Assembly (NCBI GenBank): GCA_003224785.1
Contig: QHZV01000272.1
Coordinates: 3,878-18,043, forward strand
Reading direction: 5' to 3'
DNA length: 14,166 bases
Origin: Acidobacteriota bacterium
GTDB lineage: Bacteria; Acidobacteriota; Terriglobia; Terriglobales; Acidobacteriaceae
Shown here: piece by piece, positions 13,375 to 14,166 of the stretch
How positions within the stretch are numbered: the first letter of the stretch is position 1
Layout: every line of letters starts with the position of its first letter
Notes under the pieces: generated by a model
The model's database searches: none
What the model was told of the DNA's origin: nothing
Seen by the model: the letters and a program-made list of their open reading frames with translations, nothing else
Position numbers and translations under genes: made by a program

Positions 13375-14166
13375 TCTGCGCATAATAATTGTCAATCTTT
13401 GCCTGGTCGCGCATGACTTCGTAGTAAGCCGCCTTCATCAATTGCTCGCGATGATCCTGGAGTTGCGAGCGGATCTCTTGTTCCACCCGCGGATCGGAAA
13501 TCTCGCGCTGTCCCGCCGGCTCAAGCGCAATCAGCTTCACAATTTGAAAGGCTGCAACCTGCTTCGTTGCGGGATTGGACAGCGTAATGATCGGCGTGTA
13601 CTGTCCGGGTTTCAGTTTGACGACGCTCTCGCGGGTAGCAGCGTCGGTTTGCTTCAGCGCCGACTCTGGTGCGATGCCAACATCTCCGCCGTTCGCCGCC
13701 GTCGCGCTGTCCTCTGAGTAATTCATCGCGAGGCTGGAAAAATCCTCTCCAGCTTGCAGGCGTGTCATTACAGTCTCGATCTTCCTGCGCGCCTCGGCCT
13801 CATTCCGTGCCTTGTTGCCGCTCTCCTGGCTCTGTTGTCCTGGTGAAGTAGTCACCAGAATGTGCGCCAAGTGGTATCGCGGCTCAATAAGATTGAACTC
13901 AGACTTGTGCTGGTTGTAGTAAGCGGAAATGTCCTGCTGCGTGATATTGATCTTGGAAGTAATTTCCTTGTGCAGGACCTTCTCCGCGGTTAGGGTTCGC
14001 CGGATATCATGGCGAAAATCGTCAATCGACAATTTGCGTTCGCTTAAGCGTTGCGCAAATTCCCCGGCGCTGTATGGTGACTTGATCTCGTTCAGCTTGC
14101 GGTCCACTTCTTCATCGGTCGCCAGCAAGCCGAGCTTGGCCGCGCGATGCATCAGGATCTCGTTTT
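13358..14166 (-). CDS. SurA/PpiC-type peptidyl-prolyl isomerase, C-terminal part (5' end outside the window)
   Basis: The frame runs off the right edge: the codons before the first internal ATG read N-E-I-L-M-H-R-A-A, typical of the middle of a SurA N-terminal domain, so this is not the start. The visible 268 or so residues hold the end of the SurA_N-like chaperone domain (ATDEEVDRKLNEIK and KLSIDDFRHDIRRTLTAEKV). A parvulin rotamase domain follows: EPRYHLAHILVTT, RLQAGEDFSSLAMNYSED, GGDVGIAPES and LKPGQYTPII. A helical tail comes last (REISDPRVEQEIRSQL). Such proteins help fold outer-membrane proteins in the periplasm and catalyse cis-trans isomerisation at proline; a signal peptide would lie outside the window. 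The gene converges with the biotin carrier gene. Confidence 0.92.
   Translation of the reverse strand, partial: NEILMHRAAKLGLLATDEEVDRKLNEIKSPYSAGEFAQRLSERKLSIDDFRHDIRRTLTAEKVLHKEITSKINITQQDISAYYNQHKSEFNLIEPRYHLAHILVTTSPGQQSQESGNKARNEAEARRKIETVMTRLQAGEDFSSLAMNYSEDSATAANGGDVGIAPESALKQTDAATRESVVKLKPGQYTPIITLSNPATKQVAAFQIVKLIALEPAGQREISDPRVEQEIRSQLQDHREQLMKAAYYEVMRDQAKIDNYYAQRLLEK

Overview
The window looks like a chromosome segment from an acidobacterium (Acidobacteriota, probably Terriglobia). This rests on gene order and protein style: tgt-yajC-secD-secF followed directly by a TonB/ExbB/ExbD/ExbD/TPR-lipoprotein cluster, the CocE-type hydrolase, the SurA-like isomerase, and the REP-like palindromes and short-period repeats between genes. 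The call is from memory of such genomes, not from a database search. No tRNA, rRNA, CRISPR array, transposase or phage gene is visible. No gene-free stretch exceeds about 210 bases.

Layout. 3-506: the 3' end of a CocE/NonD-family hydrolase gene. 520-990: a YfcE-type metallophosphoesterase. 1019-1143: a head-to-head pair of REP-like palindromes. 1198-2367: tgt. 2552-5928: yajC, secD and secF (Sec translocase accessory subunits). 6031-9559: a TonB-type energy-transduction cluster (tonB, exbB, a broken exbD, an intact exbD, a TPR lipoprotein gene). Everything from tgt to the TPR gene is on the + strand. A bidirectional terminator and two inverted 7-base repeat arrays separate the TPR gene from a convergent, broken membrane glycosyltransferase gene (9701-11177, -). 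Reading divergently from that gene are a frame-disrupted biotin carboxylase gene (11275-12727) and its biotin carrier gene (12734-13246). The right edge holds the 3' part of a convergent SurA/PpiC-type peptidyl-prolyl isomerase gene.

How the genes relate. Tgt makes the queuosine precursor in tRNA; its linkage to yajC-secDF is conserved in many bacteria. SecDF-YajC uses the proton motive force to help export. TonB-ExbB-ExbD also uses that force, to energise outer-membrane transport, and the TPR lipoprotein travels with it. Biotin carboxylase plus carrier form half of an acyl-CoA-carboxylase-type enzyme; no carboxyltransferase gene is present here.

Two things stand out. First, non-coding DNA with a strict 7-base period begins 1-3 bases after the stop codons of yajC, secD and secF, also occupies the TPR/glycosyltransferase junction, and usually has a second array in inverted orientation further along the gap. 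The same kind of heptads appears inside tgt as an in-frame insertion of about 39 residues. Second, three genes (the first exbD, the glycosyltransferase, the biotin carboxylase) each carry an internal deletion that removes conserved residues and shifts the frame in the same direction. These are either real lesions or assembly errors.
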